Positions 1-7,080 are shown, counted from the stretch's first letter. The stretch is 26,198 nucleotides of DNA from Pseudomonadota bacterium (GCA_022567015.1 JADFHR010000006.1:1-26198); one strand, 5' to 3'. The notes: a model not told the origin generated them from the sequence alone. Numbers and translations are program-made.

Positions 1-126
1 TCGCGTATGCGGCCCGTCGGAGGGCGTCGAAAAGTTTCGACGATGCGCCGCATCGCCTGCAACTTTCCTCCTGCCCGACGAGCCGCCTACGCGATCTCTA
101 TGAGTCATGATCAGCGACCCTTGGTA
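1..126 (+). repeat. Partial copy of structured inverted-repeat element (copy 1, cut by window edge)
   Basis: This stretch matches 17558-17683 with five mismatches in 126 bases (positions 8, 31, 38, 48 and 116 by eye). It contains the right-hand internal stem-loop and the right terminal inverted repeat of the element described at 17422-17684. The left end lies outside the window. The terminal repeat runs into the 3' end of hdaA on the minus strand and supplies that gene's last codons and stop. No protein-coding capacity is seen in it. It looks like a non-autonomous mobile repeat (MITE-like), but the mobilising enzyme is not in the window. Seen: sequence identity and symmetry. Inferred: mobility. 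Confidence 0.8.
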
Positions 127-809
127 TAAGAACTCATTTCCTCCATCACGCCCCTGACCAGGGGCACCGTGATGTTGCGGCGTTCGGCCAGGGCGGCGCG
201 GTCGACGGCGGCGACCAGGGTCCGCGCCGTCTCGAACGAGCGTTCCATGCGCGTCAGCATGAACGACACCACGTCCGCGTCCACCCGCAACTGGCGGTCG
301 GCGAACAGCTTGACGATCACCGCGGTGATCAATGGGTCGTCGGGCGGTCCGATGCCGACGGCGGCGGCGGCCTTCAGGCGCGATCGCAGATCGGCCAGGC
401 GCACCGGCCAGCGCGCCGGCGGGCGGCGCGCCGTCAGCACCATGTGGCGGCCCGTTTCCTGGACCGTGTTGTACAGGTGCAGGAGCGCCTCCTCCAGGTC
501 TCCGCCGAGAAAGGCCTCGGCGTCCTCCAGCACGCACGCCCTGGCCCCGGCCAACAGGTGCTCCGGCTCGGCGGCGCCGAGCGCGTCGGCGCCGATCGCC
601 CGCGCCCCGCTTGCCGCCATGAACACCTGGGCCAGATGCGTCTTGCCGCAGCCGGCGGGACCGTGGATGGCCAACAGGGGTCCCGGCCAGTCGGGCCAGC
701 GGTCGAGCCAGGCGACGGCGCCGGCGTTGCCCGGGGCGACAAGGAAGTCCTCGCCCGACAATGCGGGGCGGTGATCGAAGTCAAGGGGCAGTTGCGCGCC
801 GGCGCTCAA
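111..809 (-). CDS. hdaA: HdaA, DnaA-related regulator of replication initiation
   Basis: A 232-residue DnaA/Hda-type AAA+ protein. In this family Hda binds the DNA-loaded sliding clamp and stimulates ATP hydrolysis by DnaA, preventing re-initiation. Seen: a clamp-binding motif QLPLDF at residues 6-11, the typical RPAL..EDFLV start of the family, a P-loop GPAGCGKT at 50-57, an acidic strand VLED around 93-96 and a box VII-like LRSRL near 141-145. The start is TTG at 809; it overlaps the stop of the upstream permease gene (shared bases 806-809), which suggests translational coupling. It is the last gene of a four-gene minus-strand operon. The oddity is the C-terminus: after the usual end of the family (ITVPLVRGVMEEM) the tail SSYTKGR follows, and YTKGR plus the stop codon are read from the terminal inverted repeat of a mobile-looking repeat. 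Function is probably intact since the added residues lie beyond the conserved fold. Confidence 0.9.
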   Translation of the reverse strand: MSAGAQLPLDFDHRPALSGEDFLVAPGNAGAVAWLDRWPDWPGPLLAIHGPAGCGKTHLAQVFMAASGARAIGADALGAAEPEHLLAGARACVLEDAEAFLGGDLEEALLHLYNTVQETGRHMVLTARRPPARWPVRLADLRSRLKAAAAVGIGPPDDPLITAVIVKLFADRQLRVDADVVSFMLTRMERSFETARTLVAAVDRAALAERRNITVPLVRGVMEEMSSYTKGR

Positions 810-1855
810 GGGCCGCCGCCCTGATACAGATCGCTGTCCCTATAGCGGACGATGGCGAAGCGGACCAGGACGCCGATCACCGCCGCCGCCGGAACGGCCA
901 GCAGGACGCCGGTGAAACCGAAGAGCGCGCCGCCGGCGAGCAGGGCGAACATGATCCAAACCGGGTGCAGCCCCACCCGGTCTCCGACCAGCCTCGGGGT
1001 GAGCACATAGCTCTCGGCCGTCTGCCCCGCCAGGAACACCGCCGCCACGCCGATGATCGACGCCCACTGGTCGAAGTGGGCGTACGCGATGGCGAGGCCG
1101 ACGATCAGCCCCACCGACGCGCCGATGTAGGGGATAAAGGAGATCAGGCCGGCGCCGATCCCGACCAGAAGGCCGAACGGCAATCCGATCAGGGTCAGGG
1201 CCACGGCGTAGTAGGCCGCCAGAATCAGACACACGGTCGCCTGGCCGCGGACGAAGGCGGAGATCGTGCTGTCGATTTTCCCCACCTGCTCGCGGATGGT
1301 GGGCGCCGCCGTCACCGGCAGAAGGGAATCCACGTGCGCGACGATCCTGTCCCAGTCGCGCACCAGGTAAAACGCGACGACCGGCGTGATGATGAGCAGC
1401 GACAGAAGGTGAAGGAAGGCGACGCCGCCGCTCCACAGTCCGGCCAGCAAGGCGGTGATCCACTCGATGATCGTACCGGCGTAGGTTTCCGCGGCGTCCT
1501 GGAGGCGCTGCATGTCTTCCGGCTTGAGGTCGGCGCGGAGCCGGTTCACATAGGGTTCCACATAGGCGCGCAGGCCCTCGATAAAATCGGGAATCTGCGA
1601 AACAAGCCCGACGATTTGCGCCTGAATCAGGGGAAACAGAAGCACCAGCCCGCCGCCCGCGACGACGAAGAAGGCGGCGATGATCAGGCACGTGGCGATC
1701 GTCCGCGAACAGCCCCACGCCTCCAGCCTGTCGGCCACCGGGTCGACGAAGTAGGCAATCGCCACGCCGACGACGAAGGGCAGCAGAATACCGCTCAACA
1801 GGTGAAGCAGCAGGGCGAGGGCCGCGAAACCGGCCGTCCACAGTGCGACGCGCAT
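806..1855 (-). CDS. PerM / AI-2E family transporter (inner-membrane permease)
   Basis: About 349 residues with several long hydrophobic segments, including FAALALLLHLLSGILLPFVV near the N-terminus and a block of closely spaced helices in the C-terminal half (GLPFGLLVGIGAGLISFIPYIG, then FALLAGGALFGFTGVLLAVP). These are hallmarks of the PerM/YdiK/TqsA family, whose substrates vary and are mostly unproven. The LLPFVVGVAIAYFVDP and GFTGVLLAVPAAAVIGVL stretches are typical family signatures. An upstream ATG at 1903 is possible, but it would overlap the preceding gene by 40 bases and add a charged, non-family leader, so ATG 1855 is preferred; it places LLPFV about 26 residues in. The gene sits between the PgsA-like gene and hdaA, a common alphaproteobacterial order. 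No specific substrate can be named. Confidence 0.85.
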   Translation of the reverse strand: MRVALWTAGFAALALLLHLLSGILLPFVVGVAIAYFVDPVADRLEAWGCSRTIATCLIIAAFFVVAGGGLVLLFPLIQAQIVGLVSQIPDFIEGLRAYVEPYVNRLRADLKPEDMQRLQDAAETYAGTIIEWITALLAGLWSGGVAFLHLLSLLIITPVVAFYLVRDWDRIVAHVDSLLPVTAAPTIREQVGKIDSTISAFVRGQATVCLILAAYYAVALTLIGLPFGLLVGIGAGLISFIPYIGASVGLIVGLAIAYAHFDQWASIIGVAAVFLAGQTAESYVLTPRLVGDRVGLHPVWIMFALLAGGALFGFTGVLLAVPAAAVIGVLVRFAIVRYRDSDLYQGGGP

Positions 1856-1863
1856 TTCCCTGG

Positions 1864-2421
1864 TCAATCCCGTTTCTCCATGGCGGCGGCGCGGCGGCTC
1901 CATGTCACCACGTAGGCGCCGCCCGAAATCAGGGTGGTCACGGTCACCGCGTAGACCAGGACCGCGACCACGCCCTCGGCCACGTCATCGCCCGCGATCG
2001 CATATCCGTTGACGCCCAGGACGGCGGCGGCAAGCACGATCTGGGTCACCGTGTTGACCTTGCTGATCATCAGCGGCTGCATGGTCAGCGACTGGGTCAG
2101 GGTCTGGAACAAAAGCGCGCCGCCGACGATGAGTGCGTCGCGAAACACCACCATGATGACGAGCCAGGTTTCCAGATACCCTTCGTTGCCGAGCGCAAGG
2201 TAGACGCTGACCAGAAGCACCTTGTCCGCGATGGGGTCGAGGTATCGGCCGAACTCGGTCTCGGCGTCGAAACGCTTGGCGATGAACCCGTCCACGGCGT
2301 CGCTGATGCCGGCGGCGACAAACACCCAGAAGGCGACGAGGAGCTGGTCACTGAGGACCAGCCACACGGCCACCGGCACGGCCAGCAGGCGTCCAAGCGA
2401 GATGACGTTGGGAAGATTCAC
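1864..2421 (-). CDS. CDP-alcohol phosphatidyltransferase, PgsA-like
   Basis: A 185-residue membrane enzyme of the CDP-alcohol phosphatidyltransferase family. These enzymes replace CMP on CDP-diacylglycerol with an alcohol; the PgsA branch uses glycerol-3-phosphate and makes the phosphatidylglycerol precursor. Seen: the full catalytic signature D41..D44-G45..A48...G58...D62...D66, followed by several hydrophobic helices. The opening MNLPNVISLGRLLAVP is typical of PgsA. The start is GTG at 2421, with no strong ribosome site. It lies 15 bases after the DUF2066 gene and just before the permease, so co-transcription is likely. An alphaproteobacterium often carries more than one family member, so whether this is the main PgsA or a paralogue with another alcohol cannot be settled here; no symbol is assigned. 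Confidence 0.85.
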   Translation of the reverse strand: MNLPNVISLGRLLAVPVAVWLVLSDQLLVAFWVFVAAGISDAVDGFIAKRFDAETEFGRYLDPIADKVLLVSVYLALGNEGYLETWLVIMVVFRDALIVGGALLFQTLTQSLTMQPLMISKVNTVTQIVLAAAVLGVNGYAIAGDDVAEGVVAVLVYAVTVTTLISGGAYVVTWSRRAAAMEKRD

Positions 2422-2436
2422 CGGCCCGCGGCTGCG

Positions 2437-3591
2437 CTACGGCCGCGCTCTCGCCGTCGAGGACACCGGCCTGAAGCCCAAAATCCATTCGTCGTCCTCC
2501 CTCGACAAAGTCAGATCCGCCTGCTCCAGGGCCAGGGTCAACTGGTCGGATTCCCCGATGTAATGCAGGTTGACCCGCACCTCGGCGCGGGACAGAAGCG
2601 CCAGGTCGGCACGGCGGATCACGGCCACGCCGGCGAGCCGCTTGCGCACCACCAGCCAGTCGCCGAGACTCCTGATCCGCACCGTCACCGCCAGGACCGC
2701 CGGCTGCCCGAACTGCAACAGGTTGTCCCGCTTCCAGTTGTCCTCCACCTGCTGGGCCAGCACGGCCGCCGCCCGTCGCAACAACTCGTCGAGACTTTCG
2801 TCCCCGGCGGTGGCGAAGGTGCGGACCACGGTGTGTTCCTGGAGCGCCGTGCCGTAGCGGGTGAGGTAGACCTCCAGGTCGGGAAGCCCGCGCCGGGTGT
2901 CCAGGCGCAGGATGCCGTGGGCGACCAGGGTGTCGCCGGCGCGGTACTTGGCGGCGATGGCGGTCAGGCGCTGGGAGTCCCCCTTGACCGCCTGCTCGGC
3001 CCCGATGGCGGCGATGTCCGACAGGTCCCCCAAGGGCAGCATCAGCGGCACCAGGCCGTCCACGGTCGGGCGCGCCGCCCATGCATCGCGCCACGGGTTG
3101 GGGTCGTCCCACAACAACAGCGCCCCCGCCGCCTGGTACACGGGCAGGACCAGGAGCGGCTTGCTGGCTGTCTCGGCAAAGGGCAGGGCATAGTCGATGA
3201 GAAGCCGGCGCACGTCTTCCGCCTTGAAACGGAAATTCAGGGTGGCGAGATAGCGCACGGCGGACGCCTTCTCTTCGGCGATCGAGAAATCCTTGACGTA
3301 GGCCGTGATCTCGTCGCGGCTGAACTCCGGCAGCCGGTCGCGGTCGGCGAGCAGGGTGAGGCGCTCGAGCAGGCGCCGGAAGGCGCGCCGCTCGCCGTCG
3401 ACCAGCGCCTCCTCGCGCGCCGCCGCCGCCGTCTCCGCGGTCACGTCCACGTCCACCCCCATGACCGCGAAAACGTCGATCGCCTGCGCCCGGGCGGCAT
3501 CGGCCCCGGCCCCGGCGGCAACCAGCACACCGGCGACGATCGCAAAAAGGGGCGCCTTGCACATGGCGAAAAGCGAGCCGCGATCGATCAT
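2437..3591 (-). CDS. DUF2066 domain exported protein
   Basis: A 384-residue protein with an N-terminal signal peptide (hydrophobic stretch APLFAIVAGVLVAAGAGA, likely cleavage after AQA near residue 37) followed by a domain recognisable as DUF2066. The body mixes alpha and beta segments and has no obvious catalytic motif; the function of the family is not established. It is the first gene of the minus-strand operon that continues with the PgsA-like enzyme, the permease and hdaA, an arrangement common in alphaproteobacteria. The start at 3591 has a weak GGGACGG upstream; a second ATG at 3564 would trim nine residues and still keep the signal peptide. It is transcribed divergently from purM across a 90-base spacer. 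Confidence 0.8.
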   Translation of the reverse strand: MIDRGSLFAMCKAPLFAIVAGVLVAAGAGADAARAQAIDVFAVMGVDVDVTAETAAAAREEALVDGERRAFRRLLERLTLLADRDRLPEFSRDEITAYVKDFSIAEEKASAVRYLATLNFRFKAEDVRRLLIDYALPFAETASKPLLVLPVYQAAGALLLWDDPNPWRDAWAARPTVDGLVPLMLPLGDLSDIAAIGAEQAVKGDSQRLTAIAAKYRAGDTLVAHGILRLDTRRGLPDLEVYLTRYGTALQEHTVVRTFATAGDESLDELLRRAAAVLAQQVEDNWKRDNLLQFGQPAVLAVTVRIRSLGDWLVVRKRLAGVAVIRRADLALLSRAEVRVNLHYIGESDQLTLALEQADLTLSREDDEWILGFRPVSSTARARP

Positions 3592-3605
3592 TGCAAACCG
3601 TCCCG

Positions 3606-3616
3606 GATACAGTATC
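3606..3616. promoter_or_regulatory. Small palindrome in the DUF2066/purM divergent spacer
   Basis: GATAC and GTATC flank a single central A, forming an 11-base perfect palindrome 15 bases upstream of the DUF2066 start. It could be an operator half or chance; no protein is known to bind it. Confidence 0.25.
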
Positions 3617-3646
3617 TTCGGCCCTCTTGAACGGTACGGATTTCAG

Positions 3647-3671
3647 TACCCTCTATCATATTAAGAGGGTA
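3647..3671 (+). promoter_or_regulatory. Inverted repeat over a putative purM -10 box
   Basis: TACCCTCT (3647-3654) and AGAGGGTA (3664-3671) are perfect 8-base inverted arms around nine AT-rich bases. The left arm and spacer contain TATCAT (3654-3659), five of six bases of a -10 box, which would start transcription near 3666. No good -35 at 16-18 bases was found (TTGAAC at 3627 is 21 bases away). The symmetry over the -10 suggests an operator or an early transcript hairpin controlling purM. Seen: the repeat. Inferred: its role. Confidence 0.4.
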
Positions 3672-3681
3672 ATAGCACGTT

Positions 3682-4776
3682 GTGCCGGAGGAGGGAGGCA
3701 TTACCAACCGCAAAGGCCTTTCCAACCTCACCTACAAAAAAGCCGGCGTCGACATCGACGCCGCGGCGGCGTTGATCGAGGCCGTAAAGCCCCTGGCCCG
3801 GGCCACCGCGCGCCCCGGCGCCGCCGCCGAGCTCGGCGGCTTCGGCGCCCTGTTCGATCTCAAGAAGGCGGGATACCGGGACCCCATTCTCGTCGCCGGC
3901 ACCGACGGTGTCGGCACCAAGCTCATGGTGGCCACCGCCGCCGGCCGGCACGACCGGGTGGGCATCGACCTTGTCGCCATGTGCGTCAACGACCTGGTGG
4001 TGCAGGGGGCGGAACCCCTGTTCTTCCTCGACTATTATGCCACCGGCAAGCTGGACGTGGAGGCGGGCAAAAGCCTCCTCGCCGGCATCGCCGAAGGCTG
4101 CCGCCGGGCCGGCTGCGCGCTCATCGGCGGCGAGACGGCGGAGATGCCGGGCCTGTACAGGCGCGGGGATTACGACCTGGCCGGCTTCGCCGTCGGCGCC
4201 GTCGAGCGTGATCGCCTGGTCACCGGCGAGACGGTGGCGGCGGGCGACGTGGTCCTCGGGCTGGCGTCCAGCGGGCTCCACGCCAACGGCTTTTCCCTGG
4301 TCCGCCGGGTGGTCGAGGACAGCGGGTTGGACTACGCCGGGCCGGCGCCCTTCGATCCCGGGCGCAGCCTGGCCGACGCCCTTCTGGAGCCGACCCGGAT
4401 CTATGTGAAGGGCTGTCTTTCCGCCCTCGGCGCGGGCGGCGTCACGGCCTTCGCCCACATCACCGGCGGCGGCCTGGCCGGCAACATCCCGCGCGTCCTG
4501 CCCCCAGGCCTGGCGGCGGAGATCGACACCACGGCGTGGGTCCTGCCGGCGGTATTCAAGTGGCTGGCCGGGGCCGGCGGCATCGCGCCGGCGGAGATGG
4601 GGCGCACCTTCAACTGCGGCATCGGCATGGTGGTGGTCGCCGACGCGGACCGGGCAGGGGACCTGGAGCGCGTCCTGACGGAGGCCGGCGAGACCGTGAC
4701 CCGGGTCGGGCGGATCGTCCGCCGCCGCGGCCCGGCGGTGGTCCTCGGCGGCATGGAGGACGCATGGCGCGCCTGA
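3682..4776 (+). CDS. purM: Phosphoribosylformylglycinamidine cyclo-ligase (AIR synthetase)
   Basis: PurM closes the imidazole ring in purine synthesis, turning FGAM and ATP into aminoimidazole ribonucleotide in the cytosol. Seen: LTYKKAGVDIDA at residues 16-27, the ATP-binding GTDGVGTK at 73-80, DLVAMCVNDLVVQGAEPLFF after it, GGETAEMPG at 149-157 and the glycine-rich ITGGGLAGNIPRVLP; the length (364) is near the usual 345-360. It overlaps purN by 13 bases, so the two are coupled. The start is uncertain. GTG 3682 is the only ordinary start, but the bases just after it (3687-3698) form a very strong Shine-Dalgarno-like run, and the codon correctly spaced from it is ATT at 3700. A start there would give a protein beginning ITNRKG, more like other PurM proteins. 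Confidence 0.95.
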   Translation: MPEEGGITNRKGLSNLTYKKAGVDIDAAAALIEAVKPLARATARPGAAAELGGFGALFDLKKAGYRDPILVAGTDGVGTKLMVATAAGRHDRVGIDLVAMCVNDLVVQGAEPLFFLDYYATGKLDVEAGKSLLAGIAEGCRRAGCALIGGETAEMPGLYRRGDYDLAGFAVGAVERDRLVTGETVAAGDVVLGLASSGLHANGFSLVRRVVEDSGLDYAGPAPFDPGRSLADALLEPTRIYVKGCLSALGAGGVTAFAHITGGGLAGNIPRVLPPGLAAEIDTTAWVLPAVFKWLAGAGGIAPAEMGRTFNCGIGMVVVADADRAGDLERVLTEAGETVTRVGRIVRRRGPAVVLGGMEDAWRA

Positions 4777-5417
4777 AGGTCGCCGTCCTCATCTCGGGGC
4801 GGGGCAGCAACCTGCAGGCCCTGATCGACGCCTGCGCCGACGCCGAATTCCCGGCCGAGATCGTGCTCGTGATCTCGGACGTCCCCGGCGCGCACGGGTT
4901 GAGCCGCGCCGGGAAGGCGGGCATTCCCGCCGCCGTCGTCGACGGCAAGGACTTCGAGGGCCGCGACCGCTTCGAAGACGCGCTCACCGGGACGCTTGTC
5001 GAGGCCGCGCCGGAGCTCGTCTGCCTGGCCGGCTTCATGCGGGTGCTCGGCGACGGGTTCGTCGGGCGCTGGCGCGGCCGGCTGATCAACATCCACCCCT
5101 CGCTGCTGCCGGCCTTCAAGGGCGTGCACGTGCACGAGCGGGTTGTCGAGGCGGGGGTGCGCATTTCCGGCTGCACGGTCCACTTCGTCCGCCCCGCCGT
5201 GGACGACGGCCCGATCATCGTCCAGGCCGCCGTGCCCGTGCATGCGGACGACGACGCCGACGCCCTGGCCGCCCGGGTGCTCAGCCAGGAACACCGCATC
5301 TATCCGCTGGCGGTGCGGCTCATCGCCGAGGGCCGGGTGCGCGTCGTGGACGAGCACGTGCTCATCGACGGCGCGCTCATACCCGAGGGCGCGCTGGTGA
5401 ACCCGGTTGACGGGTGA
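4764..5417 (+). CDS. purN: Phosphoribosylglycinamide formyltransferase (GAR transformylase)
   Basis: PurN transfers a formyl group from 10-formyl-tetrahydrofolate to glycinamide ribonucleotide, the third step of purine synthesis. Its 217 residues match the usual size. Seen: the nucleotide-phosphate loop SGRGSNLQAL at 11-20, the catalytic Asn109 and His111 in INIHPSLLPAFKG, and Asp147 in VDDGP, which corresponds to the catalytic aspartate of the E. coli enzyme. ATG 4764 lies inside the end of purM, with GGAGG at 4755-4759 four bases upstream; the upstream in-frame extension overlaps purM extensively and is not family-like. It is the second and last gene of the purMN unit and converges on ndk. 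Confidence 0.95.
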   Translation: MARLKVAVLISGRGSNLQALIDACADAEFPAEIVLVISDVPGAHGLSRAGKAGIPAAVVDGKDFEGRDRFEDALTGTLVEAAPELVCLAGFMRVLGDGFVGRWRGRLINIHPSLLPAFKGVHVHERVVEAGVRISGCTVHFVRPAVDDGPIIVQAAVPVHADDDADALAARVLSQEHRIYPLAVRLIAEGRVRVVDEHVLIDGALIPEGALVNPVDG

Positions 5418-5422
5418 GGGAA

Positions 5423-5476
5423 GGGCGGGAGCGTCCGCCCGGCGGGGAAGGGGAAGCGGCCGAAGGTGCCGGCCGC
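5423..5476. terminator. Two GC-rich hairpins between convergent purN and ndk
   Basis: GGGCGG (5423-5428) pairs with CCGCCC (5435-5440), and GCGGCCG (5456-5462) pairs with CGGCCGC (5470-5476), each with a loop of six or seven bases. They fill the 63-base gap between the stops of two convergent genes, so a bidirectional termination role is plausible. There is no T-run on either strand, so a classical Rho-independent terminator is not shown. Confidence 0.4.
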
Positions 5477-5480
5477 GCCG

Positions 5481-5903
5481 TCAGCCGACGATGTCCATGT
5501 CGCCGAAGAAGAACTTGATTTCCTGGGCCGCGTTTTCCGGCGAATCCGAGCCGTGCACCGAGTTCTCCTGCACGTTGAGGCCGAACTGCTTGCGGATGGT
5601 GCCGTCGGCGGCGTTGGCCGGGTTGGTGGCGCCCATGATCTCGCGGTGCAGCGCGATGGCGTTCTCGCCCTCCAGAACCTGCGCCACCACGGGGCTGGAA
5701 CTCATGTATTCGCAGAGATCGCCGTAGAACGACCGTTCGGAGTGGACGGCGTAGAAGGCCTCGGCCTGCTCGCGGGTGAGACGAAGGCGTTTCTGGGCGA
5801 TGATGCGCAGCCCTGCGTCTTCGAATTGGGTGTTGATCCTGCCGGTGATGTTGCGGCCGGTGGCGTCCGGCTTGATGATCGACAAGGTTCGCTCGACAGC
5901 CAT
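5481..5903 (-). CDS. ndk: Nucleoside diphosphate kinase
   Basis: Ndk balances nucleotide pools by moving the gamma phosphate from ATP to other NDPs through a phosphohistidine intermediate. The 140 residues are full length. Seen: TLSIIKPDA at 6-14 with Lys11, and the active-site His117 in NSVHGSDS at 114-121. The start is ATG 5903 with AGGGGA a short way upstream. It converges on purN. A good promoter (TTGCCA, 17 bases, TATAAC) lies about 165 bases upstream on the same strand, so the mRNA would carry a long GC-rich leader containing very stable hairpins. Confidence 0.97.
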   Translation of the reverse strand: MAVERTLSIIKPDATGRNITGRINTQFEDAGLRIIAQKRLRLTREQAEAFYAVHSERSFYGDLCEYMSSSPVVAQVLEGENAIALHREIMGATNPANAADGTIRKQFGLNVQENSVHGSDSPENAAQEIKFFFGDMDIVG

Positions 5904-6000
5904 GCCCCCAAATTCCCCTGATGCGATGATCGGAAATGATCCGATGGAATGACCCGCCCGCCCCCCCGGCCGCCGGGCGCATTTCCCGCTCCCGGGGGTC

Positions 6001-6053
6001 GCGGGGGCGTCCCCCGCATACGGTGTCGGGGGGACACCCCCCGGTGGCCCCCC
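6001..6053. repeat. Pair of very stable GC-rich hairpins in the ndk leader
   Basis: GCGGGGG (6001-6007) and CCCCCGC (6011-6017) are perfect arms around a three-base loop. Next to it, 6028-6053 folds as GGGGGG-A-CACC, four C, GGTG-G-CCCCCC, an 11-pair stem with one mismatch. Both lie between the likely ndk promoter and the ndk start, and also upstream of the divergent gene at 6256. They could act on ndk mRNA stability or premature termination, or be a REP-like sequence. No second copy was seen in the window. Confidence 0.5.
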
Positions 6054-6070
6054 GGGGCCGAGGTCGGCGC

Positions 6071-6099
6071 GTTATAGACGCATCCCCGCCCGCTGGCAA
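6071..6099 (-). promoter_or_regulatory. Sigma-70-type promoter for ndk
   Basis: On the minus strand TTGCCA (6099-6094) is followed after 17 bases by TATAAC (6076-6071); each box has five of six consensus bases. Transcription would start near 6064 and give a leader of about 160 bases before ndk. Confidence 0.5.
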
Positions 6100-6255
6100 C
6101 CCAATCGTCGCGGGGCCGGGGCCGTTCCCCTTGGCGGCGCGCCGTGCTATCACGCCGGCCATGGCGCACCCCGACCAGCCCACCCGTCCCGGCGCCGGGC
6201 GCGGCCGCCCGAAGGCCGGCGCGGACGGCGGAAAGGCCGCCCGCGGACCGCTCCG

Positions 6256-7080
6256 ATGATGCCCGCTTCGCCCGCGGCCCCCCTCACCGACGCCGCCGGG
6301 GTCGACCACGAGCCGGCGGGCGCGGACGTCCGCATCGTCTCCCTGGTGCCCAGCATCACCGAGCTGCTGTTCGATCTGGACCTGGGCGGGCGGGTCGTCG
6401 GGCGCACGGCGTTCTGCGTCCACCCCGAGGGACTCGTCGAGCGGGCGCGCACCGTCGGCGGCACCAAGACGGTGAAGCTGGACCGGATCAGGGACCTCAA
6501 CCCCACCCACGTCATCGTCAACATCGACGAAACCCCCAAGGACGTGGCCGACGAGATCGCCGCCACCGGGTGCGCGGTCGTCGTCACCCATCCCCTGGAG
6601 CCCCGCGACAACATCCAGCTCTACCGGCTGATGGGCGGGCTGTTCGGGCGTGCGCGCCAGGCCGAGGCCTTGTGCGCCCGCTTCGAAGACGCCCTCGCGA
6701 CCCTGCTCCGCTCGGCGGAAGGGTTGCGAGAGCGCAGCGTCCTCTACCTCATCTGGAAGAAGCCGTGGATGACCGTGTCCCGGGACACCTATATCGCCAG
6801 GACCCTGTCCCTGGTCGGCTGGCGGACCGTGGGCCACGACGCCGACGTCCGCTACCCCGCCGTCGACATCACGGAAGGACTCCTCGAAGACACCGACGTG
6901 GTGCTGTTCTCCTCCGAGCCCTTTCCGTTCAAGGAATCGCACCTGGAGGAATTCGCCGCCGCCTATCCCTGCCCGGACGTGCGCCTCGCCGCCATCGACG
7001 CCCAGATGGTGTCGTGGTACGGCAGCCGGGCGATCGCCGGGCTCCGCTACCTGAAAGACTTCGCCGCCGGGATTGGCTAG
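6256..7080 (+). CDS. Helical-backbone metal receptor (BtuF/cobalamin-binding-like), no signal peptide
   Basis: A 274-residue protein of the class III periplasmic-binding-protein fold (BtuF, FhuD, TroA relatives). Seen: the opening motif RIVSLVPSITELLFDLDLGGRVVG at about 31-54, typical of BtuF-like proteins, the region VVGRTAFCVHPEG, and the later IWKKPWMTVSRDTYIARTLSLVGW segment that marks a branch often annotated as cobalamin-binding protein. Unlike transport receptors it has neither a signal peptide nor a lipobox; the first 30 residues are polar and Pro/Ala-rich, so it probably works in the cytosol. No ABC permease or ATPase gene is adjacent. The ATG at 6256 has a poor ribosome site. Its stop codon shares the palindrome CTAG with the stop of the convergent panE. 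Ligand and role are not known. Confidence 0.8.
   Translation: MMPASPAAPLTDAAGVDHEPAGADVRIVSLVPSITELLFDLDLGGRVVGRTAFCVHPEGLVERARTVGGTKTVKLDRIRDLNPTHVIVNIDETPKDVADEIAATGCAVVVTHPLEPRDNIQLYRLMGGLFGRARQAEALCARFEDALATLLRSAEGLRERSVLYLIWKKPWMTVSRDTYIARTLSLVGWRTVGHDADVRYPAVDITEGLLEDTDVVLFSSEPFPFKESHLEEFAAAYPCPDVRLAAIDAQMVSWYGSRAIAGLRYLKDFAAGIG

Noticed and set aside
1843..3630. Long plus-strand open frame (595 codons) opposite the PgsA-like and DUF2066 genes
   Set aside because: Composition is Gly/Arg/His/Gln-rich with no family motif; the opposite strand encodes recognisable proteins. It is a high-GC antisense shadow, as are the long frames opposite perM, ndk, panE, pepA, tolB, tolQ and ruvB.
6161..6259. 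32-codon ORF whose stop overlaps the ATG of the metal-receptor gene
   Set aside because: The overlap could mean a coupled leader peptide, but there is no ribosome site and the sequence is only Gly/Pro/Arg/Lys; not enough to call a gene.
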